Shown here piece by piece: positions 25,295-33,372 of a stretch of DNA of 41,770 nt (position 1 is the first letter of the stretch; each line of letters starts with the position of its first letter). Source of the stretch: an uncultured bacterium (GTDB taxonomy: Bacteria; Acidobacteriota; Thermoanaerobaculia; Thermoanaerobaculales; Thermoanaerobaculaceae); contig CALEVZ010000077.1 of the NCBI GenBank assembly GCA_937924755.1, positions 1 through 41,770 of the forward strand, in the 5' to 3' direction. The position numbers and the translations under genes are program-made. The notes below the pieces were generated by a model. That model made no database searches. It was not told the origin of the DNA and saw only the letters and a program-made list of their open reading frames with translations.

Positions 25295-26149
25295 ATGCGG
25301 GCGAGAAACGCACGCCTCAGCAGCGCCGAGGTAGTACAGAGATGGCGGAGGGAACTGGGCATCGACGTGGCTCCCTATTTTGTGGGGGTCGAGCATCTGC
25401 AGCTGCGCGAAGAACCCGGCAGCGGGCTGGAGTTCTTCCACCCCCCGGTAATCGGCGACGCGGCCCTGTACGAGGCGTTGCAGCGGTTTCCCTGGTATTA
25501 CCTGGAGAACAAGTGGGAGTTTGAGCGCGCCCTGGCGGGCATGCCGCAGCCGTGCCGCCTGCTGGAGGTCGGCTGCGGCCGGGGCGCCTTTCTGCGCCAG
25601 GCGAAGACTAGAGGGCACACCGGCGTGGGGTTGGAAACGAACCCTGCCGCCGCCGCCCAGGCGCGAGCCGCAGGGCTCGACGTCCGGCTGGAGAGCTTGC
25701 CGGAGTTTCTGGCCAGCAACCGCATGCGTTTTGACCGCGTGTTCTCCTTTCAACTGCTGGAGCACCTCAGCGATCCCCTGGCGACGCTGCGGGAGATGGC
25801 CACCGCCCTCGCCCCCGGCGGGCGCATCTGCTTCGCCGTCCCCAACGCCGACGGCTTCCTGGCCACCACCGACAGCTTGCTCGACATGCCCCCCCATCAC
25901 CTGAGCCGCTGGCGCCCCCGTGCCATCGAGAGGATCGCGGCGCTCCTTGGAGCCCGGCGAGTCACCATCGAGGAAGGCCCCCTGGAGGAGGTACATTTCG
26001 ACTGGTTCCTGGAGACCCGTCTGGGGGCGATGCGGGGGAAGAGGTACCTGCTCAACGGACCGGTTCGCCGTCTCCTCAAGGCGCTCCTGAGGGCCCATTT
26101 CGCCCGTCGCATCAAGGGGCATTCCGTTTACGCCGAGTACCATTTTTGA
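25295..26149 (+). CDS. Class I SAM-dependent methyltransferase (Methyltransf_23-like)
   Basis: Protein of 284 residues. A helical, aromatic-rich N-terminus (FFHPPVIGDAALYEALQRF, PWYYLENKWEFERAL) precedes the SAM domain: CRLLEVGCGRGAFLRQA (87-103), GVGLETNPAAAAQARAAG, FDRVFSFQLLEHLSDPLATL and MATALAPGGRICFAVPN. All key SAM-binding residues are present. ATG 25295 has GAGG at 25281-25284, 10 bases away. It is a single-gene unit, divergent from wzm and convergent with the GDP-fucose synthase gene. This type (with the HP-x-h-G-D segment) is often found beside glycosyltransferases and may methylate a nucleotide sugar or glycan. The substrate is not identifiable. Confidence 0.87.
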   Translation: MRARNARLSSAEVVQRWRRELGIDVAPYFVGVEHLQLREEPGSGLEFFHPPVIGDAALYEALQRFPWYYLENKWEFERALAGMPQPCRLLEVGCGRGAFLRQAKTRGHTGVGLETNPAAAAQARAAGLDVRLESLPEFLASNRMRFDRVFSFQLLEHLSDPLATLREMATALAPGGRICFAVPNADGFLATTDSLLDMPPHHLSRWRPRAIERIAALLGARRVTIEEGPLEEVHFDWFLETRLGAMRGKRYLLNGPVRRLLKALLRAHFARRIKGHSVYAEYHF

Positions 26150-26179
26150 CCTTCTCGTGTTGGAGCGGGCTGACGCGAC

Positions 26180-26197
26180 CATGCCTGCATCGGCATG
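26180..26197. repeat. Inverted repeat between convergent genes
   Basis: CATGCC and GGCATG, separated by six bases, form a perfect six-pair stem. It sits in the 51-base gap between the convergent methyltransferase and GDP-fucose synthase genes. There is no T-run on either side, so it is at best a weak or factor-assisted terminator. Confidence 0.25.
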
Positions 26198-26200
26198 CCG

Positions 26201-27151
26201 TCACTGCCTTGGGGCGACGTGGTCCAGATACCAGCGGACGGTCCGCGCGATGCCTTCGGGCAACTCCACCGAATGGCGCCAGCCCAGGCGGTGCAGGCGT
26301 GAGACATCGAGCAGTTTTCGCGGCATTCCATCGGGCATTGAGGGGTCGAGTTCGATCAGCCCTTCCGGGTACACGGCGTCGCGAACCAGCTCGGCGAGAG
26401 CCAAGATGGAGATATCTTTTCCCGTGCCAACGTTGATGTGTTCCGCCTCGTCATAGTTTTCCATCAAAAAAACGCAGGCGTCGGCCAAATCATCCACGAA
26501 GAGAAACTCCCGCCGAGGGGTTCCTGTGCCCCATACCACCACCGACTTTTCGCGGTGCAAACGCGCCTGGTAAAACTTGTGGATCAACGCCGGCAACACA
26601 TGGCCGCTGGCGGGATCGAAATTGTCACCAGGACCGTACAAGTTGGTCGGCATAGCGGAAATGAAGTTACAACCATACTGGCGACGATACGCCTGGCACA
26701 GACGAATGCCGGCAATCTTTGCCACCGCGTAGGGCTCGTTGGTGGGTTCGAGGGGCCCACTCAGCAGATACTCCTCGCGGATCGGCTGCGCACACTCCCG
26801 CGGGTAAATACATGAACTCCCCAGATACAGCAGCTTGCGTACACCGTACAGGTGGGCGGCATGCACCACCGTGGCGTGGATCATCAGATTGTCGTAAATG
26901 AACTCCGCCGGGCGCGTGGAGTTGGCCAGAATGCCGCCCACGGTGCCAGCGACAAGAAACACGAAATCCGGCCGCTGGAGGCGAAAAAACTGGTTCACCG
27001 CCGCCTGATCGCGCAGGTCCAGCTCGGCACGCGTGGCGGTCAGCAGATTGCTGATCCCAGCCCGTTGCAGGCGCCGCACGATGGCCGATCCCACCAAGCC
27101 GCGGTGACCGGCGACAAAGACCCGTCCAGTGCTCAGGTCCACTGCCGTCAT
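26201..27151 (-). CDS. fcl: GDP-L-fucose synthase
   Basis: SDR epimerase/reductase of 316 residues that converts GDP-4-keto-6-deoxy-D-mannose to GDP-L-fucose with NADPH in the cytoplasm. Cofactor motif GHRGLVG (15-21); GSSCIYP with Ser112 and Cys114; catalytic Tyr141 and Lys145 in EPYAVAKIAG; NLYGPGDNFDP and TPRREFLFVDDLADAC are family hallmarks. Spacing of Ser, Cys, Tyr and Lys agrees with the E. coli enzyme (107, 109, 136, 140). Length is normal. ATG 27151 has a TAGTAT box 6 bases upstream and no Shine-Dalgarno. The partner GDP-mannose 4,6-dehydratase (gmd), usually adjacent, is not in the window and must be elsewhere if fucose is made. Confidence 0.95.
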   Translation of the reverse strand: MTAVDLSTGRVFVAGHRGLVGSAIVRRLQRAGISNLLTATRAELDLRDQAAVNQFFRLQRPDFVFLVAGTVGGILANSTRPAEFIYDNLMIHATVVHAAHLYGVRKLLYLGSSCIYPRECAQPIREEYLLSGPLEPTNEPYAVAKIAGIRLCQAYRRQYGCNFISAMPTNLYGPGDNFDPASGHVLPALIHKFYQARLHREKSVVVWGTGTPRREFLFVDDLADACVFLMENYDEAEHINVGTGKDISILALAELVRDAVYPEGLIELDPSMPDGMPRKLLDVSRLHRLGWRHSVELPEGIARTVRWYLDHVAPRQ

Positions 27152-27157
27152 GGATTC

Positions 27158-27163
27158 ATACTA
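27158..27163 (-). promoter_or_regulatory. -10 box of fcl, leaderless type
   Basis: TAGTAT on the minus strand ends 6 bases before ATG 27151; T1, A2, A5 and T6 match the consensus. No Shine-Dalgarno and no good -35 hexamer are seen. The remaining upstream bases to 27309 show nothing else. Confidence 0.45.
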
Positions 27164-27309
27164 CACTGGATTTCATCGCCTCCGCCGAGGGCGCCGCGGA
27201 GATCGGATCGCGGCCGCTCACCGGAAGTCGGGCCACCCTCTACCTCGCCCCATCCGCGAACCCGACCCGGCGACGGTGCCATCCCCCGCTCGTCCCCCAC
27301 ACCAATCGC

Positions 27310-29676
27310 TCACCGCCCGCCGCCCATCCGGCCGCCCAGCTGCCGCAGGTGAGCGCGAATCGTCTCGTCGCGGTGGACGGCGACCTCCGGCCAGGCGGCC
27401 GGCAGGCCCGCGAAGGGGTTGGACCTGGCGCGGAAGGCGTAGAGCATCTGGAAGTTCTCCAGCCAGGTGCGCTCCCGGTCTAGGATGCGGCCGGAGCGGT
27501 ACTCCACTTCCGGAAAATCGTCCACGTGGGGAGGCTCGTCGGTGACCAAAAACGCCACCTCCCGGGGGCCGAGCAGCAGCATGCCCGCCAGCAGCTCCGG
27601 CCGGCTGATCCCCGCCTCCGCCAGGGTATCGGCGAGCGCCGGGTCAGCGAGCGCCTGCCAGCGCACGCGCACCAGGCCAGCCTCGGCCACCCCGGTAACC
27701 ACGGTGAACTCGTTGAGCACGATCGGGTCGTACCACACCGCCGTGCCCGGAAACACCTCCCAGAAGGCGCGTAGGATGGATAGATACGACTCGCGGGTGA
27801 GGGAGTACATGGGCAGCCACATGGACGCCACCCCGCCGGGGGCCAGGCGGCGACGACACAGCTCGAAATACTCCCGGGTGTAGAGGGCGGAATTGCCCGC
27901 GTACACCGGATGAATAGAGTCGGAGAGGATGGCGTCCCACCTCCGGCGCGCCGCCACCAGCACGTTGCGGCCGTCGTTGACGATCAGCTCCACGCGGGGG
28001 TCCCGCAGCACACCGAAGTTGACGTCGGCGAACACCGAGTCGGACACCGCCAGCACCTCCGGCGAGATCTCGGCGATGGAGATGGCCTCCACCTCCCGGT
28101 GACGCGACACCGCCCACGCCGTACCGCCGGAGCCGAAGCCGATGTGCAGCACGTGCCTTGGCCGCTCGGCGAGCAAGAGCGGCAAGTGGCCCTGCAACCT
28201 CTGGATGGCGCGCAGCTCCGTGGAGGTGCCGGCTACGTTGACGCCGTTGAGTTCCAGCGACCGCCACGTCCCGCGGGCGTCGCTGATGCGACGGACCACC
28301 ACCGTGGCCGAGGCGCTTTCGGAGATGGTCTCCACCTCCCCCTCGGAAATCATGGCCGACCCTTTCAACACCGCCACCGGCGGCACCGCCACGGCGATGA
28401 TCGCCAACCCCGCCAGGGCGATGCCCCCCAGCCACCGGCTGGCCCGTCGGCCCTCCAGGAGCAGGGCGGCGACGGCGCCGACGGCGGCCAGCAGCAACAG
28501 GGCCCGCTGCGTGCCCACCAGGGGCACCAGCACCAGCGGCCCGGCGATGGCGCCGGCGATGGCGCCCAGGGTGTTGGCGGCCGATACCGCCCCGGTGCGA
28601 GCCGTCTCGCTGCCGGGAAGCGGCGCCGCCGCCACCGCCAGGGGGAAGCTCGCCCCGAACAGGACCGTCGCCGGCAGGAGGAGCAGCATCACCCCCAGGG
28701 CCAGGGTCAGCTGCAACCCGGCAAACCCGGAGGGTCTGGCCAGACGCGCCAGCGCCTCCAGCACGTCGCCGAACCCGGCGAACAGCGGCACCTGGGCGGC
28801 CATCACCAGGGCCAGAAGCCCCTGACAGAACGCCAGGGCAGCCCGCGGATCGCCCGGCAGTCGCCGGGCCAGCATCGAACCCAGCGACAGCCCCAGTAGA
28901 TACACGGCCAGGATCAAGGCGAAGGCGTAGACCCGCGACCCCAGATGGAGGAGCAAGATTCTGGTCCACACCAGCTCTGCCGCCAGCGCGGCGAAGCCGA
29001 ACAGCGCAGGCCAGACCAGCCAGGGGGACCAGCCGGCGCGCTGCCGCGGTGCTATCGCCACCGCGCGGGGCAGCCGGGGCTCCGCCACCCACGCCGTCAG
29101 CGCCACCCCCAGCCCCACCGTGGCGGCGGCGGCCAGGGTACCCGTCTCCCCCAAGTTCGGCAGGGCCAGATAGGCGGTGACCACGACCCCGGCCATGGCG
29201 CCCAGGGTGTTGGCGGCATACAGCTTGGCCACCCGCGCCTGGAGCGCGCCGGAGCGCGCCGCCCGCTCCACCATCACTGGCAGCGTCACCCCCAGGGCCA
29301 CCGTGGGCAAACCCAGAAATAGCCCGGCCACGGCGAAGCGCCCGGCCAGGGGCAGCCCCCAGCCGGCCAGCGGCGCCGGACCCAGCGCCGCCGCCAGGGG
29401 GGTGAGCAGTGCCAGCGCCGGCCCCGTGCCCAGGGCAAACAGGGCCGCCACCGCCTCCGCCCCGGCGTACCAGCGGGCATGGCGCTCCAGGCGGTACCCC
29501 CAGCGCGCCACCAAGGCGCTTCCCACCGCCATTCCGCCCATGTACGCAGCCACCACCAACACCGCCGCCCACAGGGAGTTACCCACCAGCAGGCCGAGGG
29601 CGCGCACCCACACCAGCTGGTAGGCCAGCGCCGCAAACCCCGAGAGAAAGAAAAGGATGCTCACCAGACTCGCCAT
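27310..29676 (-). CDS. Membrane protein fused to a spermidine synthase-like domain
   Basis: Protein of 788 residues. The first 430 form about 12-14 hydrophobic helices in two similar halves (FAALAYQLVWVRALGLLVG early, FGFAALAAELVWTRILLLHLG at about 225), resembling an MFS-like transporter. The rest is a soluble Rossmann domain of the polyamine aminopropyltransferase type: HVLHIGFGSGGTAWAVSRH, ISIAEISPEVL, WDAILSDSIHPVYAGN, LYTREYFELCRRRLAPGG. The domain lacks the usual GGGDG loop and the DSSDP active-site string (here SDSIHP), so true spermidine synthesis is doubtful. Such fusions are common in environmental genomes with unknown substrate. ATG 29676 lies 98 bases inside the preceding YfhO-like frame. 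It is last of a four-gene operon with two ligase-like proteins, suggesting a polysaccharide-linked role. Confidence 0.85.
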   Translation of the reverse strand: MASLVSILFFLSGFAALAYQLVWVRALGLLVGNSLWAAVLVVAAYMGGMAVGSALVARWGYRLERHARWYAGAEAVAALFALGTGPALALLTPLAAALGPAPLAGWGLPLAGRFAVAGLFLGLPTVALGVTLPVMVERAARSGALQARVAKLYAANTLGAMAGVVVTAYLALPNLGETGTLAAAATVGLGVALTAWVAEPRLPRAVAIAPRQRAGWSPWLVWPALFGFAALAAELVWTRILLLHLGSRVYAFALILAVYLLGLSLGSMLARRLPGDPRAALAFCQGLLALVMAAQVPLFAGFGDVLEALARLARPSGFAGLQLTLALGVMLLLLPATVLFGASFPLAVAAAPLPGSETARTGAVSAANTLGAIAGAIAGPLVLVPLVGTQRALLLLAAVGAVAALLLEGRRASRWLGGIALAGLAIIAVAVPPVAVLKGSAMISEGEVETISESASATVVVRRISDARGTWRSLELNGVNVAGTSTELRAIQRLQGHLPLLLAERPRHVLHIGFGSGGTAWAVSRHREVEAISIAEISPEVLAVSDSVFADVNFGVLRDPRVELIVNDGRNVLVAARRRWDAILSDSIHPVYAGNSALYTREYFELCRRRLAPGGVASMWLPMYSLTRESYLSILRAFWEVFPGTAVWYDPIVLNEFTVVTGVAEAGLVRVRWQALADPALADTLAEAGISRPELLAGMLLLGPREVAFLVTDEPPHVDDFPEVEYRSGRILDRERTWLENFQMLYAFRARSNPFAGLPAAWPEVAVHRDETIRAHLRQLGGRMGGGR

Positions 29677-31678
29677 GTCCTCCCCCGCCGCCCGAGCTTG
29701 CCGCCGAGCCCTGCGCCCTCTTCCACCCGCACGTCTCCCCCCCGCTGCGCCGGCGAGACCGGCGGACCGGGCTGGCCATCACCAGCAGCGCCACCAAGGT
29801 GATTCCCGCCCCCACCCCCAGCCCCGGCGGGCGGTGTCGAGCCTCCACCACGTGTTCCCCCGGCGGCACGGGCACCCCCTGGAGGATACCCGCCCCTCGC
29901 AGGGGGCTGACCCGCTGGCCGTCCACCCTGTACCGCCAACCCCGATCCGGGGTGTCCAGGCGCAGCAGCAGGGCGCTCTCGTTGTCCACCCGGACCGTCC
30001 AGCGATGGTAACTGCCCCCTCCCCCATGGTGGAGAAGCTCGCCCGCCGGCACCGGATTAGCCCCCGGGGGGGGCATGCCGGCCACCACCGCGAAATGGGG
30101 CCAGGCCTGGGGGTTGGCGGACACCACCAGACCACCCCCCCGGCAGACCACGGGCAACCCCGCAATGGGCTGCACGCTCACCACCGCGTCGGCGGCTAGA
30201 CTATCGAGCCACCAGCGCCCCGCCGGTCCCCGGTCGGCCTGGCGCAGATGGGCGGCAAGATCGGCGCTCGCCAGCGGCGCGAAGGTGCGCGCCACGCGGC
30301 GCCCATCCTGCAGGGGGTGATACCCCAAACCCAGGGCCCTGGTGCGGCGCAACGGGTCCTCGGCCACCCAGGCGAGCATGACCCGGGAGGGCTCCACCAG
30401 GTAGACGCGAGATGCGGCTTGCTGCGCCTCCAGGCATGGCACCGGCGCTTCGAGGGGGGGACCCAGGGCCAGCGCTGTTCCCTGTTGGGCGGCCAGCGCC
30501 AGCGACCCGGCCGTCGCCGCCGCCGCTCCCCACGGCGACGCCGTCGCCAGCCCCGCCGCCACCGCCTGCACGACCGTCCCCGCTGCCGCACCCGCCGCCA
30601 GGACACCGATGGTGGCCAGACCCATCGCCAGGGCGAGGCTGACGCCCATCCGCCACCGCACCCGGCCCAGCGCCACCACCGCCGCCGCCGCACCCATCAC
30701 CGCCGCCGGCAGCAGCAGCCGCGCCGGGTAGCGCAGCAGACCCAGCGTCACCGCCGTCCACGCCCCTTCTCCCGCCGGCGTGCTGGCCAGCGCCGCCGCG
30801 GCCACACCCGCCAGGGTCGCCAGGGCCAGTCGTCGAGCCGGCCCCGCCCTGGCCAGCGCCAGTGCCACCCCGAGCAGGACCCAAAGGGGCAGGGTGGGAT
30901 GCACGACGAAGAGAAACCCACCCCCACCGGTCCCGGCGCCGGGGAAGGCGAGGGCTGGCAGGAGAGCCGCGGGCAGCCCTCCCCGCGCCGCCTCCTCCAC
31001 GCCCATGGCCGCACCCCGGTCGCCGCCCGCCACCCAGAAGGCGAAGGGGATGGCCTGCACGGCGATGATCCCGCCGGCGAGCAGTACCCCCTGCGCCGTG
31101 CGCCGGGCCGGTGCCAAAAGCAGGGACACCACCGCCCCCAGCGCCGCCAGCTGCGGCTCGCCGGCGAAAAACGCCAGCGCCGAGAACGCCGCGCACCGCT
31201 TGAGCGCCCCCGCCAGCGCCGCCTCCCACGCCCACGGCAGCCAGGTCAGCGCCGTGAGGTTGTTGAGCACCCCGGCGCTGTCCATCACCGGCCCGGCGCT
31301 AACGGCGCCCAGGCCGGCCGCCGCCGCCCACCACCCCGCGGCCCCCAGCCGGCGGGCCAGCCACGCCGTGCCCACCCCCAGCAGGGCGAGGTGCAGCCCC
31401 ACCTCCACGCCCACCGCCGTCGCCGGGGGCAGCAGCAGCGCCAGCCAGGCCGGAGGGTAGAGGAGGGCGCTTTGGGGGTTGGCGAACAAAGGCTCCCCGC
31501 ACCCCACCTGCTCATTCCAGAAGGGGGACGCCTCCCCCTTCAGCACCCGGGCGGTGTGCTCCCGCAAGGGGACGAAGTAAGCGGGAATGTCCCGGGCCTG
31601 GGGCACCCACCCCGCCAATGCGGCCAGGGCCACGGCCACGCCGGGTAGGGCCGCGGCGGAGAGCGCCCGGCGGCTCAC
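29579..31678 (-). CDS. YfhO-like multi-spanning membrane protein (GT-C type)
   Basis: Integral membrane protein of 699 residues with 12 or more helices. The first loop DIPAYFVPLREHTARVLKGE followed by SPFWNEQVGCGEPLFANPQS and LLYPPAW is the signature of YfhO-like GT-C proteins, which use polyprenyl-phosphate sugars to modify surface polymers. The C-terminal domain keeps the family pattern RGWRYRVDGQRV and GVPVPPGEHVVE. GTG 31678 overlaps the ligase stop as GTGA. The last 50 residues after the final helix are Gly/Arg-rich and read from DNA that already encodes the start of the next gene (98-base overlap), so the functional protein may once have ended earlier. Its paralogue lies at 36.1 kb on the other strand. 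Confidence 0.8.
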   Translation of the reverse strand: MSRRALSAAALPGVAVALAALAGWVPQARDIPAYFVPLREHTARVLKGEASPFWNEQVGCGEPLFANPQSALLYPPAWLALLLPPATAVGVEVGLHLALLGVGTAWLARRLGAAGWWAAAAGLGAVSAGPVMDSAGVLNNLTALTWLPWAWEAALAGALKRCAAFSALAFFAGEPQLAALGAVVSLLLAPARRTAQGVLLAGGIIAVQAIPFAFWVAGGDRGAAMGVEEAARGGLPAALLPALAFPGAGTGGGGFLFVVHPTLPLWVLLGVALALARAGPARRLALATLAGVAAAALASTPAGEGAWTAVTLGLLRYPARLLLPAAVMGAAAAVVALGRVRWRMGVSLALAMGLATIGVLAAGAAAGTVVQAVAAGLATASPWGAAAATAGSLALAAQQGTALALGPPLEAPVPCLEAQQAASRVYLVEPSRVMLAWVAEDPLRRTRALGLGYHPLQDGRRVARTFAPLASADLAAHLRQADRGPAGRWWLDSLAADAVVSVQPIAGLPVVCRGGGLVVSANPQAWPHFAVVAGMPPPGANPVPAGELLHHGGGGSYHRWTVRVDNESALLLRLDTPDRGWRYRVDGQRVSPLRGAGILQGVPVPPGEHVVEARHRPPGLGVGAGITLVALLVMASPVRRSRRRSGGETCGWKRAQGSAASSGGGGGHGESGEHPFLSLGVCGAGLPAGVGARPRPAGG

Positions 31679-33372
31679 CGGCCGGCCTCGCAGGCGTCGG
31701 CCACCAGCGCCGCCCGGGTGCCGTCCCAGCGCACCAGTTCCCGCTCGTAGGCGCTGATCATTCTCACCCCTAGCGCCGCCCGCCGGCCCCCCTCGGCCTG
31801 CCGCAGGGCCTCACACGCCGCCTGCAGTCGCCCCTCCCCCAGCTCCAGCGCCGCCAACAGCAGCCAGGCGCGGGCGAAGTGAGGCTCCTCCCGCACCGCC
31901 AGCTGGCCCAGCCGGCGAGCCTGCCCGCGACGCCCCAGGATGGCGGCGCACTCCGCCTCCCCGTAGGCGGCAAAGGCATCACGAGGGTTGCGTTCCCGGG
32001 CCATCGCAAAGGCCTCCGCCGCCCGTTCCACCAACGCCGCCTCGCGGCGCTCCAACCCCCGCGCCAGATGGAGAGAACCCAGCAGGCGGCGGCCCTCCCC
32101 CCAGCGGGGGCGACGGCGGACTGCCTCGGAGGCGAGAACGGTGGCTTGCGCGGGATCGCCGCCCGCCAGCCGGCGCGCCTCGGCGGCCAGGGTTTCGGCG
32201 TCGACGGTGATCCCGGGTCGGGGCCAGGACAGCGCCAGACCCACCACCACCGCCAGGCACACTCCGCCGGCCCCCGCCTGGACCGGCGAGCAGCGCCAGA
32301 GGGCCGCTGCTCGCGGCCGCCGCAGCGTCCCCGCCACCGCCAGCGCGGCGGCGATGGCCACGGCGGGCACCGGCAGCTGGGTGGTCACCGCGCTGGTGAC
32401 CGCCAGCGCCCCGAGAACGCCGCGCCCCGTAGCCGTGCTGCGGCGAAGGAGGAGCACCGCCAGTGCCCCTGCCAGCGCCACCCCGGGCAGCCCCAGCGAT
32501 CCGGCCAGCTGCAGGAGGTCCGACTCAGCCAGCGAGGGCTCCCGGTAGAAGCGCGCCAGCTCCCCCTCCCGGGGGAAGTTGTGGGGCAGCGCTGCGTCGG
32601 CAAAACCCGCCGGCCCGGAGCCCCAGGGAGCCTCCGCCAGCGCCGTGCGTATTGCCACCTGCCAGATGCGCAGGCGCTCCCAGCGCAACGGGTCGGCATC
32701 GGTGAGCAGGCGCGCGGCAAGCCCGCTCACGGAGATGATCGCCAAAACTAGGGCGCCGGTTCGGACCCGACGGTCCGTTTGCGACCACCCCCACACCAGC
32801 GCCACGGCCGCCGCCCCCAACATCGCCGCCCGCGAGCCCGAGGCGACGATCCCGGCCAGCAGCACCGCTCCCCCCGCCGCCCGGGCCAGCGACGGCGCCG
32901 CCAGCGCCGGCAGCAGCGCCAGGGCCAGCACCGCCAGGGTGGCCGACAGCCCCGGATGCTCCAGCGGTCCCCCCGGGCGTACCCCCCGGACCAGGCGTTC
33001 CACCACCAGGTAGAGCGCCGCCACCCCCCCGGCCGCCGCCACCCCCCACCGCGCACCCACCTGCGCCCGGGGGCGCTGCGCCGCCGCCGCCCCCCCGACT
33101 GCCACCACCCCCCCGGCCACCGTCCAGGCTGCGGGCGCCAGGTCCACCGGCCGGAGGGCCATCAGCAGCGCCGCCCAGCCTACCAGCGCCGCGAGCAACA
33201 GGAGCGCCGGGTCGCGGCGCACTCCCCGGGCCGCTGCCCAGGCGGCCATCCCCCCGGTCAGCGCCCCCGCCAACGCGGCCGCCGCCGGCCGCAGCGTCAC
33301 CCCCGCCGCGCCCACCACCGGCGTGAGAGCCATCAGCGCTACCGCCAGAAGTATCAACGGGCGAGCGTACAC
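31675..33372 (-). CDS. O-antigen ligase/polymerase-like membrane protein with C-terminal TPR-like region
   Basis: Protein of about 565 residues. Ten or more hydrophobic helices precede a periplasmic loop typical of Wzy/WaaL-type enzymes (RLRIWQVAIRTALAEAPWGSG, ALPHNFPREGE, ESDLLQLAGSLGLPGVALAG), where W-x-x-A and the H-N pair correspond to the conserved ligase region. From about residue 410 the protein turns into alpha-helical repeats resembling TPRs (PAQATVLASEAVRRRPRWGEG, RNPRDAFAAYGEAECAAILG, EEPHFARAWLLLAALELGEG). GTG 33372 is preferred: GGAGG lies 4 bases before it. TTG 33357 would give a TTGA overlap instead but has no nearby Shine-Dalgarno. It overlaps both neighbours. Whether it polymerises, ligates to lipid A or glycosylates proteins cannot be told. 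Confidence 0.8.
   Translation of the reverse strand: MYARPLILLAVALMALTPVVGAAGVTLRPAAAALAGALTGGMAAWAAARGVRRDPALLLLAALVGWAALLMALRPVDLAPAAWTVAGGVVAVGGAAAAQRPRAQVGARWGVAAAGGVAALYLVVERLVRGVRPGGPLEHPGLSATLAVLALALLPALAAPSLARAAGGAVLLAGIVASGSRAAMLGAAAVALVWGWSQTDRRVRTGALVLAIISVSGLAARLLTDADPLRWERLRIWQVAIRTALAEAPWGSGPAGFADAALPHNFPREGELARFYREPSLAESDLLQLAGSLGLPGVALAGALAVLLLRRSTATGRGVLGALAVTSAVTTQLPVPAVAIAAALAVAGTLRRPRAAALWRCSPVQAGAGGVCLAVVVGLALSWPRPGITVDAETLAAEARRLAGGDPAQATVLASEAVRRRPRWGEGRRLLGSLHLARGLERREAALVERAAEAFAMARERNPRDAFAAYGEAECAAILGRRGQARRLGQLAVREEPHFARAWLLLAALELGEGRLQAACEALRQAEGGRRAALGVRMISAYERELVRWDGTRAALVADACEAGR

Noticed and set aside
27644-29572. 642-codon open frame on the minus strand
   Set aside because: Low-complexity Gly-rich product; shadow of the spermidine synthase-like fusion gene.
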